Shown here piece after piece: positions 24,117-32,772 of a DNA stretch of 64,000 nucleotides; position 1 is the first letter of the stretch; every line of letters begins with the position of its first letter. The stretch is from the NCBI GenBank assembly GCA_005502775.1, contig SCNI01000013.1:1-64000 (forward strand), given 5' to 3'. Under the pieces are notes generated by a model. That model saw only the letters and a program-made list of their open reading frames with translations. It did not search any database and was not told the origin of the DNA. This DNA is from Microbacteriaceae bacterium 3FA27C10 (lineage in GTDB: Bacteria > Actinomycetota > Actinomycetes > Actinomycetales > Microbacteriaceae). A program made the translations under genes and the position numbers.

Positions 24117-25246
24117 CAGAAGACGTCGTCCAGTGGGACATTGCTGTTGTAGCGTCAACTCCATATTCAGGTGGGGCGGAAAAGTACATCGCGAGAATGG
24201 GGCAGGCGCTCTCTAGACGTGGTGTCGCGATCGGACTGCTTGGAGAAGTCCACCCCTGGATGAGTGAGGCCGCCCTTCCCTTCCGGCCGATATCCCTCGG
24301 TCCGAAGTGGAGCCTCAAGACCGTTCCAGTCCAGGTGCTTCGGCTTCCGTTCGAAATGGCTGCCTTGAGGCGTGGGTTAGTTGGAATAGAAGCTCGCGTC
24401 TTCAACTGTCACTTTAAGCGAGAACAAATCGGATTCACACGAGAGCTCGCTAAGCGCGGGAAGGTCTACTGGACCGAACACGGTGTGTTTCCCTCTGGCG
24501 CATTCGGGCGACTGATCGCTCCTCTATACCGGAGAAGCGCCAAGCGGGCGTCAGCAATCCTCTGTGTCTCGGAAGTTGTTCGTGCTGATATTGAGAGAGT
24601 CGTGCGGGGCGCTTGCCCCGTATTGACGGTCAATACTGGGATCCAGGCCCGATCGGCGCAATCGCGAGAAGCGGCTCTCAAGCAATTGGGTCTCGAGAAG
24701 CGCGGCTTCGATGCTCCGACATGTGCGTTCGTGGGGCGAATGACTGTCGATAAGCGTCCTGGGCTCGCAGTGGAGGCTGCGCTGGCCGCCAAGTTTAACA
24801 TTATCGTCGCGGGCGGGGGGCCCGAGCTAGTTCGCCTTCGGCAGAAATTTGGGGACGACCCGCGGGTCGCGCTGCTCGGGGAGATCCCAAATGCCGACGT
24901 GGTATTCGACGCAGCGGACGTGCATCTATTCACTTCAACAGGTCGCGGGGAGGGCTTCCCGACAGTCATTCTGGAGGCCGCTCGCGAGGGCTTGCCTACT
25001 GTGGGCGCCTGCGGCACCGGCTTCGAAGACATGGTCTCAGCGGCGGGCGGACAGGTTGCCCCGCCGCAAGTCTCTGATCTCGCCGCTTCGATCATCGAGG
25101 TCTATCACAATGAATCGCTTGTCGAGAAGGCGCGCGGGTTCGCCGGGCAGCACACGGAGGAAGCTTGGGCAGCTAGCTACATAGCCGCACTTGGCTTGAG
25201 CAATTCGGTTGGATCCGAGGAGAAGCTAGGAAAGCTCGATGCGTGA
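24113..25246 (+). CDS. Glycosyltransferase family 4
   Basis: A 377-aa protein from ATG 24113 with aagaggagaa upstream, overlapping the polymerase stop by four bases. N-terminal half: IAVVASTPYSGGAEKYIARM, then VYWTEHGVFPSGAFGRLIAP. C-terminal half: TCAFVGRMTVDKRPGLAVEA, NIIVAGGGPELVRLRQKFG and VHLFTSTGRGEGFPTVILEA, with GEGFPTVILEAAREGLPTVG as donor-site motif. Another sugar-adding step of the repeat unit is the likely role. It overlaps the flippase gene by eight bases. Confidence 0.9.
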   Translation: MTEDVVQWDIAVVASTPYSGGAEKYIARMGQALSRRGVAIGLLGEVHPWMSEAALPFRPISLGPKWSLKTVPVQVLRLPFEMAALRRGLVGIEARVFNCHFKREQIGFTRELAKRGKVYWTEHGVFPSGAFGRLIAPLYRRSAKRASAILCVSEVVRADIERVVRGACPVLTVNTGIQARSAQSREAALKQLGLEKRGFDAPTCAFVGRMTVDKRPGLAVEAALAAKFNIIVAGGGPELVRLRQKFGDDPRVALLGEIPNADVVFDAADVHLFTSTGRGEGFPTVILEAAREGLPTVGACGTGFEDMVSAAGGQVAPPQVSDLAASIIEVYHNESLVEKARGFAGQHTEEAWAASYIAALGLSNSVGSEEKLGKLDA

Positions 25247-26531
25247 ACGGTCCACTTCGTTCGCGATCATTCTGACTGCAGCGGGAAATCTACTTGGGCC
25301 AGCATCTAACTTCATAATTGCTCCCTTCTTGGCTCACGCGCTGGGGGTAGCTGGCCGTGGCGAGACTGCAGCGGCCACCATGCCGCTTGTGCTTGCTTCG
25401 GCTGCCTTAACGTGGGGTATTCCGGAGGCCCTCACCTATTTCTTGGCCAGAGCTCCATCGAACGCTCGTCGGCTTGGGTGGATTTCTGTTGGCATGTTGG
25501 CGGGCCTTGGGATTGTTGGTGCGGCGGTTATCTGGGTCGTTGCTCCGTTGCTGTCGTTTGGTAGCCCAGATGTGGAATGGCTGATCAAGCTGAGCGCATC
25601 CGTGTTGATTCCTTCGCTTCTCTTGTGGGTATTTCGTGGGGTTGCGCAAGGGAAGCAGTATTGGATACTGCTCAATCTAGAAAAGGGTGTTGCGGGGGCC
25701 GCCCGGGTAGCGGCGGTCGTCGTCCTATTTGCTCTAGGCGGCCTGGATGTGTGGAACGCGTCACTGGTCCTTATGCTCTCCCCTCTTGCAGGGCTGGTGC
25801 CTTACCTATGGCTCCTTTTCGGGTCCCGGATCGAGTCTCCAAACCGCGAAATGAGATCCAGCGCGACGTCATTTCTTTCGTTCGGCGCGAAAATCTGGCT
25901 GGGATCGATCGCGGGAATCATGCTCTCTCGGCTAGACCAAGTATTGATGTCGGGTTTGTCTAGTCCGGACCAATTGGGCCTATACAGTGTTGCGGTGAGC
26001 GTTGGAGACGCGTGCTTGTTTCTTGTCGCCGGCGTATCGTCGGTGCTGTTAGCCAAGGAGAGCGCTCGCTCCTCGCTTGAAAGGGCAGGGAGGGCCTCGC
26101 GGTTGCTTACGGCTGTTGTTGCAGCAGCCGCAATCGGATTGTCAGTATCGAGCCCGCTTTGGTTCGGCGCATTGTTCGGTGATGAGTTCATTGCCGCCAT
26201 TCCCGCAACCGTCGTACTCCTCGTGGCTACAGTGCTCTCAGCACCCGGCTCGATAGCAGGCTCGACTCTAACGGCAAACTCTGCTCCTCATATCCGGAGC
26301 GTGGCGCTCGTGTTGTGCCTCGTGGTGAATGTTGCGTTGGTCGTATTGCTCGTGCCGGAGTTTGGCGCACTAGGCGCGGCTGTCGCGACACTTGGTGGGA
26401 CTGGCGTCGCATTCGCGCTATCGATGTTCATGCAAAAGCGATTGCTTGGTATTTCGATTCGGAGCTCGACTGTCCTTGAGAGAAGTGATTTGAGGTTTGT
26501 GCGCGACCTATTGAGGAATAGCCGCAGCTAG
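25239..26531 (+). CDS. Polysaccharide flippase (Wzx type, MOP superfamily)
   Basis: A 430-aa protein from ATG 25239. About twelve membrane helices are visible, opening FAIILTAAGNLLGPASNFII. The interior has the family's arrangement LSFGAKIWLGSIAGIMLSRL followed by DQVLMSGLSSPDQLGLYSVA. That aspartate-containing segment after a long helix is typical of Wzx/RfbX. It translocates undecaprenyl-linked repeat units across the membrane. It completes a Wzx/Wzy-dependent set with the PGT, polymerase and BY-kinase. It is the last gene of the tightly overlapping run that starts at 18153. Confidence 0.9.
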   Translation: MRERSTSFAIILTAAGNLLGPASNFIIAPFLAHALGVAGRGETAAATMPLVLASAALTWGIPEALTYFLARAPSNARRLGWISVGMLAGLGIVGAAVIWVVAPLLSFGSPDVEWLIKLSASVLIPSLLLWVFRGVAQGKQYWILLNLEKGVAGAARVAAVVVLFALGGLDVWNASLVLMLSPLAGLVPYLWLLFGSRIESPNREMRSSATSFLSFGAKIWLGSIAGIMLSRLDQVLMSGLSSPDQLGLYSVAVSVGDACLFLVAGVSSVLLAKESARSSLERAGRASRLLTAVVAAAAIGLSVSSPLWFGALFGDEFIAAIPATVVLLVATVLSAPGSIAGSTLTANSAPHIRSVALVLCLVVNVALVVLLVPEFGALGAAVATLGGTGVAFALSMFMQKRLLGISIRSSTVLERSDLRFVRDLLRNSRS

Positions 26532-26605
26532 ACCTAATCAGACGGGCCGGGACAAGAACTGGTGTGGTGACTCAAAATGGCGACGCAATGGGTGAGGAGG
26601 CAAGA

Positions 26606-27064
26606 GTGTCAGTGGTCGAACGATTGGTGGGCGCGATGCAGGTGCCGATGCTCGGGAGGCTCGCAAGCGCGGGGCTGCGAGTCTTGGGGGTGAATATTCC
26701 ACGGAAGGTTGTGGTCGGGTCGAGGCTATCTTTGCCACACGGAGCTGTTGGATTGGTCGTGCATGAGGACACAATCATCGGCTCGGACGTCAAGCTCTAT
26801 CAAGGGGTTACCCTAGGTCGATCGGACACCTACCTGCCCGCAGAAGAGCTCCGCCCCGGAGGGCATATCACAGTCAATGACGGTGCTCTAGTCGGCGCAA
26901 ATGCCGTTATCTTGTTTCGTTCTGGCGAGGTGAGGACAATCGGCCGGAATTCAGTCGTTGGAGCGAATTCAGTCGTTCTAACAGACATTCCCGAGGGCGA
27001 GATATGGGCCGGTAACCCAGCGCGTCGTGTATCGTCGCGAACAGCGGGTAGAGACTGCGACTAA
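26606..27064 (+). CDS. Serine acetyltransferase-like left-handed beta-helix acyltransferase
   Basis: A 152-aa protein. GTG 26606 is chosen because gaggaggcaaga lies immediately upstream; GTG 26564 and ATG 26588 are upstream alternatives. Hexapeptide repeats build a left-handed beta-helix (VVVGSRLSLPHGAVGLVVHE; IIGSDVKLYQGVTLGRSD; IGRNSVVGANSVVLTDIPEG). HGAVGLVVHE and WAGNPARRV are typical of CysE-like enzymes. In an exopolysaccharide cluster the probable role is O-acetylation of a sugar rather than cysteine synthesis. It converges on the next gene with a 4-bp overlap of the stops. Confidence 0.87.
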   Translation: MSVVERLVGAMQVPMLGRLASAGLRVLGVNIPRKVVVGSRLSLPHGAVGLVVHEDTIIGSDVKLYQGVTLGRSDTYLPAEELRPGGHITVNDGALVGANAVILFRSGEVRTIGRNSVVGANSVVLTDIPEGEIWAGNPARRVSSRTAGRDCD

Positions 27065-27639
27065 TTACGCGAGACGCGCCGCTTTCCCTTGATGACTGCA
27101 GGAACGCCCGCTAGTATCAGGTTCTCTTCCGTGTAGGCCGAACGAACCACCGCGTTCGCTGCGACCACAGTGCCTGCTCTCACACTCGAGCCCGCTATCA
27201 TCGCTGCGCCCCGTCCGACCCAGACATTGTCTCCGATTACGAGGGGGGTGGCTTCCAACGCACTGTCATTCATCAATCCATCAGTGTGAATCCCATGATT
27301 TGCGTCTCGCACCGTACTGAATTCCGACAATTGGCAGTCGGTACCGATCTCGACTGATTCACGCACTCCGATTATCGAATACTGCATCAACTTGCTTCGG
27401 GCACCGATCTCTAGGATCGCTCCGGGCCATACATCAATAACAACGCCATATCCGAAGTAGACTCCATCCCCGATGGACCAGCCCCGTCCAGGCATATGCC
27501 GAAGTCGAACCCCGGGCTCAACGAGCAATCCGCGGCCAGCGTGGCCACCCCACATGCGTATGCGCGCGGCAAGAAGAACGCCTCGAAATTGTCGACGAAG
27601 ATGAACAACACGAGCGTGCGCAGATCTAGGAGTCACCAT
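27061..27639 (-). CDS. Left-handed beta-helix acyltransferase (WcaF/maa-like)
   Basis: A 192-aa protein from ATG 27639 (GTG 27648 is possible). Hexapeptide turns are clear: WSIGDGVYFGYGVVIDVWPG, AILEIGARSKLMQYSIIGVR and VIGDNVWVGRGAAMIAGSSV. The catalytic-type His is in STVRDANHGIHTDG, and the end is the usual VIAGVPA-type block (LILAGVPAVIKGKRR). It probably acetylates a sugar of the polymer. It is the first gene on the minus strand in the cluster and is convergent with the other acyltransferase, so it has its own promoter to the right of 27639. Confidence 0.87.
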   Translation of the reverse strand: MVTPRSAHARVVHLRRQFRGVLLAARIRMWGGHAGRGLLVEPGVRLRHMPGRGWSIGDGVYFGYGVVIDVWPGAILEIGARSKLMQYSIIGVRESVEIGTDCQLSEFSTVRDANHGIHTDGLMNDSALEATPLVIGDNVWVGRGAAMIAGSSVRAGTVVAANAVVRSAYTEENLILAGVPAVIKGKRRVSRN

Positions 27640-27703
27640 GATCCGCACTATACAGAAGACAACGACGCCAGCCGACCCGGCTCGGGCTGCTGACAGGATC
27701 CGT

Positions 27704-28540
27704 CTAATCGCCTAGGGAGTGCCACAGGTCAAAGTGGTTCATCGCATTGGCGAATTGAAGGTCGTTCCCTGTTGAAAGGATGTTGCTCTTCCTTAGAGCT
27801 GTCTCCTGGGATGACTTCACCACGGTGTATTCGGCGGGCCTGTTGGAAATCTTGCGGCTTTGAGTGCTGGCGAGAAGCCCACAGACCTTGAACCAGATGT
27901 CATCTCCCGTCGGGCACAGCTGTTGCGCGAGATCAATGTCCAACACGACAGGCGCAAGAGAGCCTGATGGATACAAGATCCCACCCATCCCGGTGAGGAA
28001 GACGCGTGCGGGCGGGGAGTCGACGCGCGCGTGAGGCCACTCGACGTATGGGCGGGCGGTGTGGTTGATGCTGCTGATCACCGTCCCTCGCTGCCCAAGA
28101 ATCGTGCGCGGCTCTAGGCGTTGTGCTTCAACCAGCTGTTCCAGCCAGCGACGCGGGTAAATGATGTCGTCATCCGCGGTCACAATCGTGCGGTCTGGGT
28201 AGCGCGAAAGTGTCGGCAGGAGCTTCTTGTAGCTCCGTGTATTCCCCGGCACAAGTTCAACCTCCAAGCCGTGCTGGACGTAGGCGCCCACCCATGGCGG
28301 GAGGCTCGACTCCGAAAATTCCTCTTCGGAAAGTACGAGGATGACCCGATCGGGCAGAACGGATTGCGCGAAGATCGAGGCGATCGTAATCGCGACACTC
28401 TCTATTCGCGCCGGATAGGTAGTCAAACTCACGATCACGTCAGACCTTGGCTGCGAAGCGACGATAGGCCTGCTCAGGAGTGCCTGCACTCGTCGATTAT
28501 CGAAGGAACTACGCATCCTTTGGGAAAGTCGACCAAGCAT
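27704..28540 (-). CDS. Glycosyltransferase, GT-A fold (GT2-like)
   Basis: A 278-aa protein from ATG 28540. It opens the nucleotide-binding fold with DVIVSLTTYPARIESVAITI, then ASIFAQSVLPDRVILVLSEE. The DXD metal site is TIVTADDDIIYPRRWLEQLV, and CPTGDDIWFKVCGLL lies in the acceptor half. No membrane segments are visible. This subtype (starting VSLTTYPxR) is common in capsule clusters. It is on the opposite strand to the main operon and downstream of the second acyltransferase's start, so those two may form a small leftward unit with 64 bp between them. Confidence 0.85.
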   Translation of the reverse strand: MLGRLSQRMRSSFDNRRVQALLSRPIVASQPRSDVIVSLTTYPARIESVAITIASIFAQSVLPDRVILVLSEEEFSESSLPPWVGAYVQHGLEVELVPGNTRSYKKLLPTLSRYPDRTIVTADDDIIYPRRWLEQLVEAQRLEPRTILGQRGTVISSINHTARPYVEWPHARVDSPPARVFLTGMGGILYPSGSLAPVVLDIDLAQQLCPTGDDIWFKVCGLLASTQSRKISNRPAEYTVVKSSQETALRKSNILSTGNDLQFANAMNHFDLWHSLGD

Positions 28541-28754
28541 ACGAAGACGCTAGCATCGGGACTAGGTCGTCAAACCCCACCATCGAGCTAAGCGGGTTGG
28601 GGGCAGACGCCTGATGGTTATACGCGCGAAATATGAGCGTGGTATTAGTTGACCAAGCTGGCAACGGGGAGCCTGGGTGTCTTTAGTTCGTGTTTGATCA
28701 CGAAGGTGGAGATGTCCCTGGTCACGGTCTGGAACGAAGCACCTCAGGAGCGCT

Positions 28755-30068
28755 ATGAAGATCTCTGTAATCGGTTGTGGCTATTTGGGCGCCGTTCACG
28801 CGGCGGCGATGGCAGAGCTGGGCCATGACGTCATTGGGATTGATGTTGATCAGAACAAGATCGATCTTCTTGCCGCAGGACGAGCGCCATTCTTTGAACC
28901 CGGACTTCCTGAGATCTTGACGTCTGCTCGCGACTCGGGACGGCTGCGCTTCTCGACCGACCTTGCCCAGGCGAGGGGCGCATCTGTGCACTTCATTGCC
29001 GTCGGTACCCCGCAAAAGAAAGGGGAGTACGCGGCGGACTTGACCTACGTCAACGGCGCCGTGGATTCCCTCATCCCTTATCTCTCTGAAGGTGACCTTG
29101 TCGTAGGAAAGTCGACGGTTCCCGTCGGCACGGCTGCTGACCTGGCCGCTCGGATCGCGGCCGGCGCGCCGAGCGCGTCCTTGGCATGGAACCCTGAGTT
29201 TCTCCGCGAAGGTTTTGCTGTCAAAGACACGGTGAGCCCCGACAGGCTTGTCTACGGTGTCCCCAGTGGCGAAGCTGGTGAGCGGGCTAAGGCACTCCTT
29301 GACGAGGTCTACGCCAAGGCGCTGTCGGAAGACACCCCTCTGGTGGTTACGGACTACGCGACAGCTGAACTGGTAAAGGTGTCGGCGAACGCCTTCCTGG
29401 CCACCAAGATCTCGTTCATCAATGCGATGGCGGAGATCGCCGAAGTCGCCGGCGCCGATGTGACTCAGCTGGCCGACGCGATCGGATATGACGCCCGCAT
29501 CGGGCGCCGCTTCTTGAACGCGGGGGTGGGTTTCGGCGGGGGTTGTCTTCCGAAGGACATCCGCGCTTTCTCGGCACGCGCCGAGGAACTGGGGCGAGGT
29601 GAATCTGTAGCCTTCCTCAAGGAGGTCGACGCGATCAACCTGCGTCGCCGGCAGCGAGTGGTCGATCTCGTCAAAGAGGCTCTCGGTGGTGAGGTCTATC
29701 AGAAGAAGGTCGCCGTGCTCGGCTTGGCGTTCAAGCCCGATTCCGACGACATTCGTGACTCGCCGGCGCTCGACGTGGCTGTGCAGCTCCACGGGCTCGG
29801 TGCCGAAGTCGTGGCGACCGATCCGGAGGCGATCGAGAATTCGAAGCGCATCCACCCGCAGCTCCTGTTCACGGAGAACATCGAGACGGCCTTGCGGCAC
29901 GCCGACGCCGTGGTGATCGTGACGGAGTGGAAGCAATTCCGTGAACTCGATCCGGTAGCCACCGCGGCTCTGGTGAAGAACCCGCTCGTGATCGACGGCC
30001 GCAATTGTCTCGACGCCGTGGCTTGGCGCGAGGCCGGATGGACCTACCGCGGTATGGGCCGGCCGTAA
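28755..30068 (+). CDS. ugd: UDP-glucose 6-dehydrogenase
   Basis: A 437-aa enzyme from ATG 28755 with aggag 5 nt upstream. It oxidises UDP-glucose to UDP-glucuronate with two NAD+. It has the Rossmann start KISVIGCGYLGAVHAAAMAE, then GIDVDQNKIDLL and the strongly conserved FIAVGTPQKKGEYAADLTYV. The substrate and linker helix reads NPEFLREGFAVKDTVSPDRL, and the catalytic loop is GVGFGGGCLPKDIRAF with its essential Cys. The C-terminal domain has LGLAFKPDSDDIRDSPALDV. It supplies a uronic acid donor, so the polymer made by the neighbouring cluster may be acidic. A 214-bp gap with no evident gene precedes it. Confidence 0.95.
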   Translation: MKISVIGCGYLGAVHAAAMAELGHDVIGIDVDQNKIDLLAAGRAPFFEPGLPEILTSARDSGRLRFSTDLAQARGASVHFIAVGTPQKKGEYAADLTYVNGAVDSLIPYLSEGDLVVGKSTVPVGTAADLAARIAAGAPSASLAWNPEFLREGFAVKDTVSPDRLVYGVPSGEAGERAKALLDEVYAKALSEDTPLVVTDYATAELVKVSANAFLATKISFINAMAEIAEVAGADVTQLADAIGYDARIGRRFLNAGVGFGGGCLPKDIRAFSARAEELGRGESVAFLKEVDAINLRRRQRVVDLVKEALGGEVYQKKVAVLGLAFKPDSDDIRDSPALDVAVQLHGLGAEVVATDPEAIENSKRIHPQLLFTENIETALRHADAVVIVTEWKQFRELDPVATAALVKNPLVIDGRNCLDAVAWREAGWTYRGMGRP

Positions 30069-30119
30069 AGCAAAGGTCGCGGGTGGCACACAGGTGCCCT
30101 CTGCTTGAATGAGCGGGTG

Positions 30120-31970
30120 ATGGGGAGCCACAGCGATTCGCGGCGCGGCAAGCGCGAGCGTGCCAAGAAGAATCGTGTGCGCCGCCGGGTGATCGGGTGG
30201 TCGATCGTCGGCGTGGTCGTCCTCGCGGTGGCGGCTGCCGCGTGGATCGGTGTGCGGGCTTGGCTCGCGAAAGGGGAGCTGGAAGCGGCGATTCCTCTCG
30301 CGTCGTCGATCAAGACCGAGGTTGCAGCGGGCGACACAGACAAGGCGCAAGAGACTGCGGACGCGCTTGCTCGCCATGCGGCTGAAGCCGCCCGGCTGAC
30401 GGGCGATCCCATTTGGCGGGCTGGCGAGGTGGTTCCCTTCGTTGGGCCCAATCTCGCAGCCGTGCGCCAGGCAGCTGCGATCACTGACTCGATCGCCAGC
30501 GGGGCTGTTTCGCCGCTCGTCGCCGATGTCTCGGCGATTGGGGTCGCCGGATTCCAGCCCGTCAACGGTGCCATCGATCTCGCACCCATTGTGGCTGCAG
30601 AGCCGACGGTGACGGCGGCGAGCGCGGTGTTCTCCGATGCGCACACGCGAGCCGACGCCATCGACACCAGCGGCACGATCGACCAGGTGACGAGCGCCGT
30701 CGCGACCCTGCAGAGTGCCGTCGCCGATTCCGATTCGCTCCTCGACGGTGTGGACAACGCGATGCAGTTGCTGCCGAAGATGCTGGGTGCCGACGGCCCG
30801 AGGCACTATCTGCTGCTCTTTCAGAACCCTGCAGAGCTCCGGGCTGGCGGAGGGATCACGAGCGCGCTAGCAATGGTCGAGACCGACAACGGAAAGGTGA
30901 CTCTGCGACAGCAGGCGTCCGGAAGCGGGTACAAGAGGTTCACCGCTCCCGTCGTCTCGATTCCTGACGAATTGCGTGGCCTATATTCCGATCGCGCGAC
31001 GACGTTCGTGCAGAACACAACTCTCGTTCCCGAGTTTCCCCTGACCGGTCAGATCGCGTCGGCAATGTGGTCGGACTCCTACGGCACTGCAGTCGATGGA
31101 GTGATCTCCTTTGATCCGGTGGCGCTGAGCTACCTGTTGAAGGCGACCGGCCCGGTGACGCTCCCGACCGGCGACCAGCTGACGTCCGATAACGCGGTGA
31201 AGTTCCTGCTGAGTGACGTCTACTCGCTGTATCCCAACCCCGCAGAACAAGATGCGGTGTTCGCGACCGCTGCCAAGGCCGTTTTTGATCGGGTCTCGTC
31301 GGGAAACATCGACCCGAAGCCCTTGATCGATGCGCTTGCTCGATCGGCCAATGAGAATCGGCTGAAGCTCTGGAGCTCGCACGCGGAAGACCAGCAAGTT
31401 CTTACGGGGACTGCGCTCGCCGGCGAGCTACCCGTGGTGTCGGCTGATTCGACGGGTATCGGCGTCTATTTCAACGACGGCACCGGTGCGAAGATGGACT
31501 ACTACCTCACTACGGCCGTCAACAGTCAAGCCGAGGTCTGCCGCGCTGACGGGCGGCCAGCGATTCGCGTGTCGGCGACTCTCACGAACACGGCTCCGGC
31601 GGACGCGGCGACAGCGTTGCCCGAATACGTGACCGGCGGAGGAGCATTCGGCGTAACGCCGGGCAACGTCAAGACGCTGGTCTACCTCTACGGGCCCCAG
31701 AGCGAGGGCGACATGAAGGATGCGTCGATCATTACGAGCATCGATGCTGGAATCGCCGGAGCTGCGTCTCGGGGAGCTTTCGACAGCGGGCGGCCGGTGG
31801 CTGAGATCTCGGTCGAATTGGCTCCGGGTGAGAGTCGAACCGTGTCCGCTGACTTCCTAGCCCAGCCGGGCAATCCGCTGCAGATCAACGCGCAAATCAC
31901 GCCAACCATAAACCCAACTGTTTACTCAACCGAAATAAACACTGGTTTCTCCGGCTGCCCTATCCGGTAG
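30120..31970 (+). CDS. DUF4012 membrane-anchored protein
   Basis: A 616-aa protein from ATG 30120; TTG 30105 and GTG 30117 are in-frame alternatives. A basic N-terminus (RRGKRERAKKNRVRRRVIGW) and one membrane helix (SIVGVVVLAVAAAAWIGVRA) give a cytoplasm-in, outside-C-terminus topology. The large extracytoplasmic part has the DUF4012 core (GPRHYLLLFQNPAELRAGGG), then MWSDSYGTAVDGVISFDPVA and LLSDVYSLYPN. The family is frequent beside exopolysaccharide and wall-polymer genes of actinobacteria. Its biochemical role is unknown; a part in polymer attachment or assembly is inference from context. A terminator follows. Confidence 0.88.
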   Translation: MGSHSDSRRGKRERAKKNRVRRRVIGWSIVGVVVLAVAAAAWIGVRAWLAKGELEAAIPLASSIKTEVAAGDTDKAQETADALARHAAEAARLTGDPIWRAGEVVPFVGPNLAAVRQAAAITDSIASGAVSPLVADVSAIGVAGFQPVNGAIDLAPIVAAEPTVTAASAVFSDAHTRADAIDTSGTIDQVTSAVATLQSAVADSDSLLDGVDNAMQLLPKMLGADGPRHYLLLFQNPAELRAGGGITSALAMVETDNGKVTLRQQASGSGYKRFTAPVVSIPDELRGLYSDRATTFVQNTTLVPEFPLTGQIASAMWSDSYGTAVDGVISFDPVALSYLLKATGPVTLPTGDQLTSDNAVKFLLSDVYSLYPNPAEQDAVFATAAKAVFDRVSSGNIDPKPLIDALARSANENRLKLWSSHAEDQQVLTGTALAGELPVVSADSTGIGVYFNDGTGAKMDYYLTTAVNSQAEVCRADGRPAIRVSATLTNTAPADAATALPEYVTGGGAFGVTPGNVKTLVYLYGPQSEGDMKDASIITSIDAGIAGAASRGAFDSGRPVAEISVELAPGESRTVSADFLAQPGNPLQINAQITPTINPTVYSTEINTGFSGCPIR

Positions 31971-31998
31971 CATGGTCAAAGATTCATCTGCTTCAACG

Positions 31999-32031
31999 AC
32001 AGCGTCGGTCGTCAGACTGGACGCTGTTTTT
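31999..32031 (+). terminator. Rho-independent terminator after the DUF4012 gene
   Basis: Stem acagcgtc/gacgctgt (31999-32006/32020-32027) with a 13-nt loop, running into TTTTT. It ends the ugd-DUF4012 transcript. Confidence 0.85.
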
Positions 32032-32075
32032 ACGCGCTGAACCTTAAACAAACAAAAGGGTGGGGAACCTCAATC

Positions 32076-32648
32076 ATGATGAAAAAAGCACTGGCCGCCG
32101 CGGCTCTCGCGGTAGTCGCCATCTTCGCAGTTCCGGCCGCGGCCAACGCTTACGTGCCGCCGTCGAACATCACAGCTCCTGGCGCCATCGCTCCTGGTGG
32201 CACTGGCACCGTCGGTTTCGCCGACGGATCCTTCACTCCCGGTGAGACCGTGTCGTTCACGCTCACGGGCGAAAACGCATCCGGCGCAACCCTGGCTTCG
32301 GTCGTGGGCGCTGTGGAGACGATTTCGACCACCAAGACAGCTTCGGGTGCCGGGTCGACCTCGGTCGCGGTCACGCTGCCAGCCAATGCGTCTGGTTCGT
32401 ACAGCCTGACCGCCACGGGCGCTACCTCCGGTGCAATCGCATCGGTTGGTATCTCCGTGGGTAGCGCCAGCTCAGCCGGCGACGGCACCACCGGTGGGAC
32501 CGGCTCGACCGGTGGCAGCCTGCCCAACACGGGTGCCATGGACCCGACGCTCGGCATCTGGGCCGGTGGCGGATTGCTCGCCCTCGGTGCGGCGTTCGTG
32601 ATCGTTCTCACGATCGTCCGTCGCCAGAAGTCCTCGATCAACTCCTAG
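32076..32648 (+). CDS. Small LPXTG-anchored surface protein
   Basis: A 190-aa protein. ATG 32076 follows aaagggtgggg. Signal peptide MMKKALAAAALAVVAIFAVP with AxA-type cleavage near residue 25 (AANAYVPP). The mature part of about 110 residues is Thr/Ser/Gly/Ala-rich and beta-prone, a single Ig-like domain (TVGFADGSFTPGETVSFTLT). A Gly/Thr spacer leads to SLPNTG, a membrane helix (LLALGAAFVIVLTIV) and the basic end RRQKSSINS. Sortase would link it to the wall. It is flanked by terminators on both sides and so is transcribed alone. Confidence 0.9.
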   Translation: MMKKALAAAALAVVAIFAVPAAANAYVPPSNITAPGAIAPGGTGTVGFADGSFTPGETVSFTLTGENASGATLASVVGAVETISTTKTASGAGSTSVAVTLPANASGSYSLTATGATSGAIASVGISVGSASSAGDGTTGGTGSTGGSLPNTGAMDPTLGIWAGGGLLALGAAFVIVLTIVRRQKSSINS

Positions 32649-32670
32649 TAGCCGCGAACATCCCATACCC

Positions 32671-32714
32671 GATGCCCGGGGCCCTCGCCGAAAGGCGGGG
32701 GCTTCGGCATTTAA
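32671..32714 (+). terminator. Hairpin terminator after the LPXTG gene
   Basis: A long G/C stem formed by gccctcgcc and ggcgggggc with a GAAA tetraloop, extended by atgcc/ggcat, followed by TTTAA. Confidence 0.8.
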
Positions 32715-32772
32715 CCCGAGCGTCACCGGTGGAGTGGCGGCGGCTTGTATACAACCGGCGTAAACTCTCCTC

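Noticed and set aside
28722-30806. A 694-codon minus-strand frame opposite ugd and the DUF4012 gene
   Set aside because: Same antisense effect. The plus strand encodes a full UDP-glucose dehydrogenase with its catalytic motif.
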